A stretch of DNA of 7,565 nt from JBGSZX01 sp964640545 (GCA_964640545.1 CAZXHL010000126.1:1-7565); one strand, 5' to 3'. Positions 1 to 7,232 are shown, numbered from the stretch's first letter. Numbers and translations are program-made. Notes: generated by a model from the letters alone, not told the origin.

Positions 1-1
1 T

Positions 2-3000
2 AGGAAATTTGAAGCAGCAAAGAAAGTTTATGAAGATCTTTTGGGCCAGAGACCTCAGGCGCCACGACATGGACGCACAAACGCATTTACGAGCGCAGCC
101 ACAAAGAAGCGAATCGCAGATTCTAAGGCAGCACATGCAAGGCGAGTTGATGAATGGCAGAAGAAAGTAGATGAAGCCCGCATTGAAATGGAAAAAATTA
201 AACCATCTACTGGTATGTTGAGCTGGCTCGGTCAAAAAACAGGAGCTTCCGAAGAAAGTGCTCAATCTATTCTTGAGAAAAAACAAGTAAGACTTTATGC
301 GGAGGCTGCGAAGCTGACGACGGTTCAGCTGATGATCAAGCAGCTTTACTTTTATAAAGAAATGATCAAAGACTTCGAGCCCTACAATATGGAGCAATGG
401 GGTCCGACCTGTCGGAAAGAATATAAGGTGCTGCCGGATCAACTGCGTTTCCAATATGAGCCTGATGATGCGCGCTGGGCTTATATGGAGAAGCATTTAG
501 CTCAAAATGGTTTGATGTTCTCTGAGCGTGATGAGGTTCGTGAAGAAGTTGATGATCAAGGAACGGTTCATGAAGTTCGTGAGCCCATGATGAATGAAGA
601 TTTTGCAAACTTTTATTTGAACGATCGAGGAAGAGATCCTTTTAAGGGAAACATTACGGGAAATATGCCCTTTCATATGTTGCGAACCGCTGAACAGGGT
701 GTGCGTTATGCTTTGGGGGAAGAGCCAATGAAGGAGCTTTCGGATCTGAAGCAGCCGTATCTAAAATTCAACTGGAAAGATCTAGGTGTTCCAGCATTTG
801 ATGACCTGAGGCACTTCAATGACGTTCTTCAAGTCTTCTTGGAAGAGGCGTTCTCAAAATTGGAGAATGAAGAGCAGGTAAAAGTATTTAATGACGTGAC
901 CCAAATTATGGTGGCTCCCCAAGGTGGATTCCCAAAACGCGGTGAAGAAGAATCAATGGAAGATTTCCAAGTGAGAGAAGAGGCTTTTATTCTGGCTAGT
1001 TCGTATGCTGGTTTCACGCCGTATCTCGCTGAGAAAATGCAGGAAATGGAGCTCGAACCCGAGCAATGGCTCCGTGCGGTTCCTAGAGATGTGTTCTTTG
1101 TATGGACTGAGAACCAGATCGTAATGGATTTTCCACCATTTTACGGTCCGGAATCTTATAAGCAATGGGCCTTGAGAAATCTTTATAAAGCTTTGGACAG
1201 AGGTCAGTTAAAGGCCTCCACCATTAAAGAGCTTTGTACTCCAGTTTCTAGTTCCGGATACGGCACCTACACTCCGTATGGATATATGGGCGGATCCTCC
1301 GCGGCGGCAGCAGCACTTGCAGCTCCCAAATTCTCGAAAGACTTCTGTGAGAAACTTTCTAAAAGAGGTGGGGTAGAATACTTAAAAGATATTCTTAGGC
1401 CCTTCGATGATCGCAGTCCTTATCTCCCTCCCGTCGCGGCCTATGATTCTGACCTTCGTCAGCACTGGGGTGAATTGCGTGGCTTGTGGAAGAAATTTCA
1501 GAGCATGGATACTTGGGACGAGGAAGAGTTTCCGTCCAAGTTTAACGAGTGGACCTTTATCAATACTCAATTTGGACAAAATCCATGGATCATGTTGCGT
1601 ATCTCGGTCATGGCAAAACTATGGGAGCTAGAGAATGGAACTTGGACCGGCAAACCTAAGCCTGAAAGTTCAACCACGAAAAGGCACGGTCGACAAAGAC
1701 AAACTCCTGCGCAATTAAAAGCGATCCATAGCAGAAATGCTTTAAAAAAGGCGTTTAAGAAACTACCGCTCGCAGACAAAGATATTGCGGTTCAACCCAT
1801 GTATGCGAATCATGTCATCCATAGAAATGAAGAAATGTGGAAGGTCTGGAAAGATGCCGAAGAAAAACGCCTCTTCAAGTTGTGGGAAAAAATTGAGCAT
1901 CAATTTCACCAAAGCAACGCCTATCTCTATAAGCTTCCCACAAACCGCAATCGAAGATCCTTCCAAGATACCTATGGTTACTTAGAAATTCTACAGCGAA
2001 AGGCGCTCTACACAGACGATGATGTGAAACGCATTATAAACGGCTTCGATCTCGAACAGCAGGGCGTCGACACTTCTGAAATGTACGAATTGCTAGACCT
2101 TGCGAAGAACAATGAAAACTCACAAAAGTTTGAGGTGCTGGATAAAATCTTAAAGAGTCCGGGTGATACCGATAAGCACGAAAGGCTTCTTGAGGAATAT
2201 CTCTTTGAAAATGGTGACGATGAAACCTTTGCCACACCAAAGGATGTGACGTTAACCTTTCTAAGAAGACAGCAAGATTTTCAATATCCTCTGATGACTC
2301 AAGTCGTGAAATCATCGGCGAAGAGAAGAATTGAGGAGCTTTCAAAAGACCTTGAAAAAATCTGTAAGCTCGATCCAGATAATGATGATGATTGGGACAA
2401 TCTTATGTCGATGACGTCAAAGACTCAGCTTTTGTTCAATGAACACTTCAAAATGGAAGGTATCCCAGAGTCAGTCACGAAGTTTTATACGAGAACGACT
2501 AAACACGATAAGTTAGATTATTTATTCATAGGAATGATGGTCATTGGATTTATCGGTTTGATGATGAGTTCGGCTGCTTGTGCTTCCGGAATTCTTTCTG
2601 TTGCAGGCTGTCCCTTCGCTGGAGTGATTCTGACGATGATGGCTGGTTCTACGGCAGGTTTCATCGGAAACTCAATTGTGCAGGCCGTGCAGAAATCAGA
2701 TCGCATGGCGCTGGGGTCTCGTTTTAAGGAAATGGGATTCTCGGATATAGAGGCCGTAAATCGACGCCGTGGCCGTGGTTGGTTCGGTGTTGCTTTCGAA
2801 GTTGTTACAGGTGCGACGATGTTTGTACCTATAGTTCTGGCAGGAAAAGTCTTTTTTAGGACCACGGTGGCTGCGTTAATGCGTCGATCGGCGATTCGTA
2901 AGGGCGTGGCTAAGACGGTGGATCCTGCGCGTACGGCGTTCGATATCATCGAAGTTCAGAAAGCGATGAAAACGGCTAAGTTGGTTGAGACGGTTCCTTC

Positions 3001-4360
3001 TACGGGGCGAACTATCAGCAGGGTTATGAATGCTGTCGGGAAAGCGGCGAAACCGTCTACTTACAAAAATTGGTGGGCAAAAAATATTGTCGATGATGTC
3101 GTGATCGACTTCACAAAAGAAACGGTTGATAAGAACTTGGGGAAAGTCCTGGCTGACTGGTTTGCTAACTCTCCTAAAAAGTTCCACACCTTCTTGAAGA
3201 AAGATATCGATATCAAATTTAAGAAAATGGATAAGCTTATCGAAAAAGCAGAAAAGGCGATTTCCCAGGCGGAAAAGACCAAGCTCGTTTACGGTGATAC
3301 GACATTTGGGCCGCTCAGGACCGTGAAGTGGGCCTTTCAGCCTCAACATTGGTTCTCCAAATCTCAAGATAAGTATGTTCAAAAGCTCGCTAAGTATTTT
3401 AATGCTCTCGACGACGAAGCTTCTTTGGCTTTGATTAAGAAAGAAGTCGCGAAAGAAAAGAAAATTATTACGGCTATGATGAATGATATGGGTAAACCGG
3501 GAATGAGTTTACGCATGGGGGAATATATGGGCAAGCACATGGATACGGTGGCTCCGATCTTGAGCGATGTGATATATAAGGTCCACCGTATTCCTCACTA
3601 TTTATTGTATGTTATGTTCTTTCAGGGAACACCTTATGCGTATCCTCGTTTCCTAAAGATGGGCCAATGGTTTTCACGAAGAGCTTTTGTGAAACACGTC
3701 TTTGCATCTCGTGAAAAGCTACTGTCTCAGATCATGCGTAAAGAGGCGACCGAGTTTCTGGGCATGGGGGGGGAGGTCATGGCTGTTGATATGATTCGTC
3801 TGCTGCGAGCGGGGCAAACCACGATCCTGGCTCAATCGGCTGAGTTGGGGGCGAGAGAGGCTGATGATGTGGCGAAAAAGCTCGCTCAAAGTCTTAAGAC
3901 AGATTGGTATGCTTATAGAAAAGAGGTGGCAAAGCGCACTTTTGAGAGCAAGAATCCGGGCGTAGACATTGATGCTCTATCGAAAAGTATTCTTGATGAG
4001 GCCGATGAGGCAAAAAGGGCAGCGAAAGTAGACCAGCTGGAAAAAGCGGTGAACGACATTAATGATCTAGAGAAACTTATTTTTGATTCCGACGTTTCGA
4101 CTGAAGTGGGCCGCCAGATCGCAAGGAATGCCTTGAAGGGCAATGGTTGGATGAAGGCAGGGTTCTTCAGGGGCAAAATTGGAGAGGAGAAGATCTTGGA
4201 TTACAGAAACTACGGAGAGAGCTTAGACATTCTTATGAAGCGTCTTTCTAAAGACACTCATGATCTCGATAGCTTCTCCGATTATGTCCAGCTCACAATT
4301 CTGAAGATTAAGGCCCTCTCTGCGAAAGGGCGAAAAACTCACGAAGTTGTGCCGTACTAG
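2..4360 (+). CDS. Giant unrecognised protein with central hydrophobic segments (5'-partial)
   Basis: Function unknown; I do not recognise the family. The frame is open to the left edge and the 13 codons before the TTG at 41 read as helical protein (KFEAAKKVYEDLL), so TTG is probably an internal Leu codon and the gene starts upstream. Residues here are numbered from codon 41 as 1. Visible parts: a basic, coiled-coil-like stretch (about 20-110); a long charged, Trp/Tyr-rich region (about 110-820) broken by a Ser/Gly/Tyr/Ala-rich linker (402-428); hydrophobic segments at about 826-846, 850-880 and 913-938, with a strongly basic loop between the last two (RRRGRG at 908-913); and a Lys-rich helical C-terminal part (about 950-1439). 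The basic loop suggests the first two segments form a hairpin with its flanks in the cytoplasm, or a membrane-inserting module; this is inference. A run of eight G at 3766-3773 lies within the gene. It ends TAG just before a strong terminator. Coding is certain, function is not. Confidence 0.9.
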   Translation, partial: RKFEAAKKVYEDLLGQRPQAPRHGRTNAFTSAATKKRIADSKAAHARRVDEWQKKVDEARIEMEKIKPSTGMLSWLGQKTGASEESAQSILEKKQVRLYAEAAKLTTVQLMIKQLYFYKEMIKDFEPYNMEQWGPTCRKEYKVLPDQLRFQYEPDDARWAYMEKHLAQNGLMFSERDEVREEVDDQGTVHEVREPMMNEDFANFYLNDRGRDPFKGNITGNMPFHMLRTAEQGVRYALGEEPMKELSDLKQPYLKFNWKDLGVPAFDDLRHFNDVLQVFLEEAFSKLENEEQVKVFNDVTQIMVAPQGGFPKRGEEESMEDFQVREEAFILASSYAGFTPYLAEKMQEMELEPEQWLRAVPRDVFFVWTENQIVMDFPPFYGPESYKQWALRNLYKALDRGQLKASTIKELCTPVSSSGYGTYTPYGYMGGSSAAAAALAAPKFSKDFCEKLSKRGGVEYLKDILRPFDDRSPYLPPVAAYDSDLRQHWGELRGLWKKFQSMDTWDEEEFPSKFNEWTFINTQFGQNPWIMLRISVMAKLWELENGTWTGKPKPESSTTKRHGRQRQTPAQLKAIHSRNALKKAFKKLPLADKDIAVQPMYANHVIHRNEEMWKVWKDAEEKRLFKLWEKIEHQFHQSNAYLYKLPTNRNRRSFQDTYGYLEILQRKALYTDDDVKRIINGFDLEQQGVDTSEMYELLDLAKNNENSQKFEVLDKILKSPGDTDKHERLLEEYLFENGDDETFATPKDVTLTFLRRQQDFQYPLMTQVVKSSAKRRIEELSKDLEKICKLDPDNDDDWDNLMSMTSKTQLLFNEHFKMEGIPESVTKFYTRTTKHDKLDYLFIGMMVIGFIGLMMSSAACASGILSVAGCPFAGVILTMMAGSTAGFIGNSIVQAVQKSDRMALGSRFKEMGFSDIEAVNRRRGRGWFGVAFEVVTGATMFVPIVLAGKVFFRTTVAALMRRSAIRKGVAKTVDPARTAFDIIEVQKAMKTAKLVETVPSTGRTISRVMNAVGKAAKPSTYKNWWAKNIVDDVVIDFTKETVDKNLGKVLADWFANSPKKFHTFLKKDIDIKFKKMDKLIEKAEKAISQAEKTKLVYGDTTFGPLRTVKWAFQPQHWFSKSQDKYVQKLAKYFNALDDEASLALIKKEVAKEKKIITAMMNDMGKPGMSLRMGEYMGKHMDTVAPILSDVIYKVHRIPHYLLYVMFFQGTPYAYPRFLKMGQWFSRRAFVKHVFASREKLLSQIMRKEATEFLGMGGEVMAVDMIRLLRAGQTTILAQSAELGAREADDVAKKLAQSLKTDWYAYRKEVAKRTFESKNPGVDIDALSKSILDEADEAKRAAKVDQLEKAVNDINDLEKLIFDSDVSTEVGRQIARNALKGNGWMKAGFFRGKIGEEKILDYRNYGESLDILMKRLSKDTHDLDSFSDYVQLTILKIKALSAKGRKTHEVVPY

Positions 4361-4388
4361 ACAATCTTTCTTTCCAAAGCGGAATAAA

Positions 4389-4422
4389 AAAAGCCTGGTC
4401 TCAATTAAGAGACCAGGCTTTT
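4389..4422. terminator. Bidirectional intrinsic terminator between convergent genes
   Basis: Perfect 14-bp inverted repeat (4389-4402 with 4409-4422) around a 6-nt AATTAA loop; the stem core is GCCTGGTCTC/GAGACCAGGC. The plus-strand transcript ends the stem in TTTT followed by AGTTTTT, and the minus-strand transcript ends it in a run of seven T (complement of 4386-4392). It lies 28 bp after the stop of the giant gene and 21 bp after the stop of the minus-strand secreted-protein gene, so it can terminate both. Confidence 0.95.
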
Positions 4423-4443
4423 AGTTTTTAAAGAGCTAAGTAA

Positions 4444-5403
4444 TTAACATGCGCCAAAGATCGGAGCGTAGTTCGGGCACTGTTTTAAATTTTTAAGGGC
4501 GATATCATCAGCCTGAGTTGATGTTTTCGATGCCTTAGCCTTGTAGTGCTCACAAAGTGCTTTACGTCTTGCGGGAACAGACTTGTGCTTTTTGTTAACG
4601 TCATTCATCACTTCAGACATTTCCTTCATGACGATTTTACCGTCTTGAGTGTCGTCGATAAGAGAAGCGGCTGTTGCAATCAATCTTGAGTCGCTAAGAA
4701 CGTCACCATTTCCAAGTTCGAGAGCTGCAAGAACATAAGCCTGAGCTTCTTTTCCGTGCTTACCGTCAATAGCCTCAACCGCAACAGCCATCTTCGCAAG
4801 GTCAACATCGGATACTGGAGTTTTTGACTTCGAGCTCATTGCTGCAAGAAGCTTGGATTTTGTAACCTTAACGTTTCGACCGCTAGCGATATAGGAGGCT
4901 AGCTCGTCAACGTTTCTAGAAACACCCACAAAGAGTGAGTCAGGAATGTCGGTAGAAACTGGAATGTAGTATTTGATTCCAAGTCTCTTAAGGAGAACTT
5001 CGTCAATTCCACAAGTTTCGCAAATCTCAGCGGCCTTGGCTGTTTTACTTACAGCAACACCGAATTCGTCGTTAAGTCGAGCTAGTTGATCGTCGCTGAG
5101 CTTCTCGACATCTTCGATGCTTCTGAGAAAGCTAGCTAAAGCTTTTTGGCCTTTGTCGTCGAGGGCTTTAATCAAAGCTTCCTCAGTCGCTGGCACTTGC
5201 TTGCGAAGCGCTACCTTTGCACCTTTAGTAATGGTGCTGGCGAGAACTTCCGCCTGAGCTCTATTGAATTGGTATTTTGAAACCAGAATTTGAACGACTT
5301 CATCAGCTGGTTTCAAAATGAGCTCTGCAGCTCCACCGGCCATTGCGGACACACTAGTAAAAATTAGGCCAAGGGTAAGGACAATCAGTTTCATATTTCG
5401 CAC
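4444..5403 (-). CDS. Secreted protein with EF-hand-like loop and CxxC motif
   Basis: Probably exported, 319 residues, family not recognised. GTG at 5403 is chosen as start because GGAGG (5416-5412) lies 8 nt upstream; ATG at 5394 (17 nt from GGAGG) and TTG at 5418 (overlapping it) fit worse. The N-terminus is a classic signal peptide: basic VRNMK, hydrophobic LIVLTLGLIF, then SVSAMAGG with likely cleavage after AMA (residue 22). The mature part is helical and Lys/Ala/Asp-rich. Residues 250-261 (DDTQDGKIVMKE) fit an EF-hand calcium-binding loop: acidic at 1 and 5, Thr at 3, Gly at 6, Ile at 8, Glu at 12, with helix-like flanks. Five cysteines occur: a CETC pair (128, 131), then 284, 309 and the C-terminal residue 319. 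Periplasmic or outer-surface location is inferred. It converges on the giant gene and has its own unusual leader. Confidence 0.9.
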   Translation of the reverse strand: MRNMKLIVLTLGLIFTSVSAMAGGAAELILKPADEVVQILVSKYQFNRAQAEVLASTITKGAKVALRKQVPATEEALIKALDDKGQKALASFLRSIEDVEKLSDDQLARLNDEFGVAVSKTAKAAEICETCGIDEVLLKRLGIKYYIPVSTDIPDSLFVGVSRNVDELASYIASGRNVKVTKSKLLAAMSSKSKTPVSDVDLAKMAVAVEAIDGKHGKEAQAYVLAALELGNGDVLSDSRLIATAASLIDDTQDGKIVMKEMSEVMNDVNKKHKSVPARRKALCEHYKAKASKTSTQADDIALKNLKQCPNYAPIFGAC

Positions 5404-5411
5404 GAGGACAA

Positions 5412-5416
5412 CCTCC
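5412..5416 (-). promoter_or_regulatory. Ribosome binding site selecting the GTG start
   Basis: Minus strand reads GGAGG followed by 8 nt and then GTG at 5403. It sits in the small inverted repeat GAGG-TTGT-CCTC, so the site could be partly hidden in a 4-bp stem. It decides between the three possible starts of the secreted-protein gene. Confidence 0.75.
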
Positions 5417-5423
5417 AATTTAA

Positions 5424-5480
5424 TTTGTTACAGCTTTTCATAGTAACAAAGTATCCACCACTTAAGAGCCAATACTTTGT
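5424..5480 (-). repeat. Two overlapping inverted repeats upstream of the secreted-protein gene
   Basis: In minus-strand order there are three arms. Arm A is ACAAAGTAT (5480-5472). Arm B is ATACTTTGTTAC (5454-5443). Arm C is GTAACAAA (5431-5424). A pairs with the first nine bases of B (17-nt loop); the last eight bases of B pair with C (11-nt loop). Both pairings use 5446-5450, so only one can form at a time. Arm C ends 7 nt before the GGAGG of the secreted-protein gene. The region could be an RNA switch in the leader or two operator dyads for DNA-binding regulators; the sequence alone does not decide. A TATAGT hexamer (5494-5489) could be a -10 element placing the RNA start near arm A, but I see no good -35 for it. 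Confidence 0.6.
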
Positions 5481-5553
5481 CTTCGTAAACTATACGCGGA
5501 ACACCGCTTTATAGGGATTATGCCGCAGCGCATCACTAAACTCAAGTTCTTTT

Positions 5554-6030
5554 TTAATCATTTCTTAACAAATGAATATCCCACTCAAGTCGAGGTGAAG
5601 TTTCAAAGCGATAGAGGTGCCTTAAGTGCAGGTTGAAGGCATAAGACTTTGTTTTTATTTGAGATTCTATGAGGTCCTTGAGGTTGGGAGGCTGGATGCG
5701 GTGGGCGGGCTCATCGGATGATTTGCGTTCTATTCTTGGGGCGTTGGAGGTCCTGATCTGGCCCAAAAGGACCTCAAGTGCATTTGAGCACGGAACATCA
5801 GAGCTAAAGACTCGTGTGACGGAGCCGGTCATTGTGTCGATAGAAACTTCTACTTTTGAGCAGTCACGTCGAATTGATATCTGATCGCTTTCTTGCAGAA
5901 TTCTAATTTCGTAGGATGAAGCGTCTTCAATGGACCAGCTGAGCCAATCCTCTTTGCGGGCTGTGAGGGCCGAGACAAGTCCAAAGCAAAGCTCGCTGGG
6001 GCCCCTAAAGGGGGTTGAGGAATTAGACAC
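5554..6030 (-). CDS. Unrecognised 158-residue protein, coupled to a membrane microprotein
   Basis: Function unknown. The start is GTG at 6030: an in-frame TGA lies a few codons upstream and no other start codon intervenes, so GTG is the furthest possible start. The first 8 nt overlap the end of the upstream 34-codon gene (GTGTCTAA), the usual arrangement for translational coupling; a GGGG 10 nt upstream could serve as a weak ribosome site. The protein has no signal peptide and no membrane segment, so it is probably cytoplasmic. Residues 28-76 look strand-rich (WLSWSIED, YEIRILQ, QISIRRD, VEVSIDT), followed by a helical LEVLLGQI and a charged C-terminal part with a second strand-like stretch (AFNLHLRHLY). 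There are three cysteines (15, 57, 81), not in a metal-binding arrangement I know. The sequence composition reads as a real protein, but no homology is claimed. Confidence 0.7.
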   Translation of the reverse strand: MSNSSTPFRGPSELCFGLVSALTARKEDWLSWSIEDASSYEIRILQESDQISIRRDCSKVEVSIDTMTGSVTRVFSSDVPCSNALEVLLGQIRTSNAPRIERKSSDEPAHRIQPPNLKDLIESQIKTKSYAFNLHLRHLYRFETSPRLEWDIHLLRND

Positions 6031-6127
6031 GGCGTGACTGCCCCATCAGGAAGCCGATAACCCAGCCAAGCATCAGAATCGATGGGATGAAGATCCAATG
6101 TTCCGCAGTCATATTGAATAGATCCAT
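6023..6127 (-). CDS. 34-residue single-span membrane microprotein
   Basis: A short gene from ATG at 6127 to TAA at 6025-6023. The product begins MDLFNMTAEH, then has one hydrophobic helix at about residues 11-28 (WIFIPSILMLGWVIGFLM), and ends GQSRRV. The short acidic start and the Arg-Arg at the end fit an orientation with the N-terminus outside and the C-terminus in the cytoplasm by the positive-inside rule. AGGA lies 4 nt before the ATG, a slightly close but usable ribosome site. The stop overlaps the GTG start of the next gene by 8 nt, supporting translation of both. A likely role is anchoring or regulating the 158-residue partner at the inner membrane; this is inference from coupling only. 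I do not recognise the family. The alternative is a non-coding leader with a chance hydrophobic ORF, which the clean helix and stop/start overlap make less likely. Confidence 0.75.
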   Translation of the reverse strand: MDLFNMTAEHWIFIPSILMLGWVIGFLMGQSRRV

Positions 6128-6224
6128 GACATCCTACATTAGATCCAATTTCGGGATATAGACAAGTTCAATTCTCAATCTTGGCTAAGGTGATAAACTT
6201 AGAAAGCCGATAAAGGTAGAAGAG
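6128..6224. promoter_or_regulatory. Divergent promoter region
   Basis: The 97 bp lie between the microprotein gene (minus) and the NrnA-family gene (plus) and must hold promoters for both unless transcription comes from outside. The segment is AT-rich. GATAAA (6192-6197) is a possible plus-strand -10, with TTCAAT (6167-6172) a poor -35 at 19-bp spacing. I see no convincing sigma-70 pair on either strand and no clear operator dyad. Confidence 0.4.
6212..6216 (+). promoter_or_regulatory. Ribosome binding site of the NrnA-family gene
   Basis: AAAGG followed by 8 nt (TAGAAGAG) before ATG at 6225. Normal spacing; supports that start. Confidence 0.65.
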
Positions 6225-7232
6225 ATGTCGTTGCCAAAAGAGTTGAATTATAATGCGTTTTTAGAATCTGTAAGCAACAGCAAAGTTGTGGCCATTACGG
6301 CGCCAGCCTATGGGGATGGAGATTCTGTTGGGACCCAGTGTGCCTTAAAGCAAATCTTTGAGAATTTGTTTCCAAGTGTGAAGTGCAGAATCATCAATGA
6401 AACTCCGTGCCCAACAAGATACCGTTTTCTGAAAGAAACCAATCATTTCGAAGTCTCTTCTGAAGTTCTTAATGGTCCTGCGGAGGGACGTCCTGATCAT
6501 ATGATCGTTGTTGATGGTAACTTTGAACGTATTGGCAAGGACACGACGAAATTATGGAATGCTTGTTCTAGGAAAACTCAAGTCGATCATCATGCTATGA
6601 GTGGTGATTATAAGTATGACTTTAGGCTTTACGATCCAACAGCCGCTGCAACGACTGAGCTTGTGTTCCGTTTGATCAAGGATGCGAAAGTGACGCTGAC
6701 ACGAGATATAGCTCAAGCTATTTATGTGGGTCTGATTTTTGATACAGGTTTGTTTAAACATTCCAATGCAACGCCAGAAATTTTGAGAATTGGTGCTGAA
6801 TTGATGGAGACGGGTTTTGATCATACGACTACTGCGGAAAAAGGCATGTTGATTCGTAACCCCCAAGCCTTTAAATTGCTCCAGGCTTTATTGCGAGAGG
6901 CAAATTTCGACGTGAATGATCGTTATGTGTGGAGTGTGCTCGACTACGAAACGTTTCAATCCACGGGAGCTGTTTCTGATGATCGTGAAGGTTTGATCGA
7001 TCAACTTTTCTTGACCGACAAATGTGAAATAGCAGCTTTTTATTTTGAGGCTGAACCTAGAATCTGGAAAGTTTCTTTCCGTGCTCGTAAGGATTGGGAT
7101 GTAGCTCAATTGGCAAGATCCCTGAACCCTGAAGGGGGCGGTCATACCAAGGCGGCTGGCTGTACTTTGAAAGGGTCCACTGCTGAGGTGACAGCTGTCG
7201 GGCACGCAGCGATTAAAAAGCTTTTAGTCTAA
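6225..7232 (+). CDS. nrnA: DHH/DHHA1 phosphoesterase, NrnA family (nanoRNase / pAp phosphatase-like)
   Basis: Cytoplasmic Mn-dependent phosphoesterase. Family members degrade 2-5-nt RNAs from the end of mRNA decay and dephosphorylate 3'-phosphoadenosine 5'-phosphate to AMP; some cleave cyclic-dinucleotide products. The DHH domain (about 15-200) has DGDSVG at 31-36 (motif I), VVDGN at 95-99 (motif II, Asp97), the signature DHH at 121-123, the AAATTELV stretch at 140-147, and DTGLFKHSNATPE at 173-185 (motif IV, Asp173). The C-terminal DHHA1 domain has the substrate-binding SFRAR at 284-288 and GGGHTKAAG at 304-312. The length (335) is close to the usual 310-340. Oddity: motif I is normally HxxPDxD, but here it reads APAYGDGD, so the metal-binding His is absent. 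All other metal ligands are present, so it is probably a variant active enzyme. The next gene follows after 21 bp, suggesting an operon. Confidence 0.92.
   Translation: MSLPKELNYNAFLESVSNSKVVAITAPAYGDGDSVGTQCALKQIFENLFPSVKCRIINETPCPTRYRFLKETNHFEVSSEVLNGPAEGRPDHMIVVDGNFERIGKDTTKLWNACSRKTQVDHHAMSGDYKYDFRLYDPTAAATTELVFRLIKDAKVTLTRDIAQAIYVGLIFDTGLFKHSNATPEILRIGAELMETGFDHTTTAEKGMLIRNPQAFKLLQALLREANFDVNDRYVWSVLDYETFQSTGAVSDDREGLIDQLFLTDKCEIAAFYFEAEPRIWKVSFRARKDWDVAQLARSLNPEGGGHTKAAGCTLKGSTAEVTAVGHAAIKKLLV

Larger units (their letters stand above)
5404..5553. other. Intergenic leader region between two minus-strand genes
   Basis: The 150 bp hold the inverted repeats and ribosome binding site described separately. 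There is no strong terminator after the 158-residue protein gene; only a 4-bp GCGG-TGTT-CCGC stem (5507-5496) without a T-tract. Read-through from the upstream two-gene unit into the secreted-protein gene is therefore possible. Confidence 0.5.

Noticed and set aside
2876..3382. 168-codon minus-strand ORF inside the giant gene, and a similar 143-codon one at 2518-2949
   Set aside because: Both lie wholly antisense to a long certain coding frame, have biased shadow-type composition (runs of Arg/Phe/Pro) and no ribosome site that I can see.
5404..5418. TTG at 5418 as start of the secreted protein
   Set aside because: It overlaps the GGAGG ribosome site itself and would place five extra residues before an otherwise standard signal peptide.
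5496..5507. GCGG/CCGC hairpin as a terminator for the 158-residue gene
   Set aside because: Only 4 bp and no following T-tract on the minus strand.
5669..5884. 71-codon plus-strand ORF
   Set aside because: Antisense to the 158-residue gene, no ribosome site, and protein composition typical of a shadow frame.
5850..6098. 82-codon minus-strand ORF starting at TTG, considered as a frameshifted N-terminus of the 158-residue protein
   Set aside because: The ATG-started 34-codon frame here encodes a clean membrane helix and ends in an 8-nt overlap with the GTG start, which explains the region without a frameshift.
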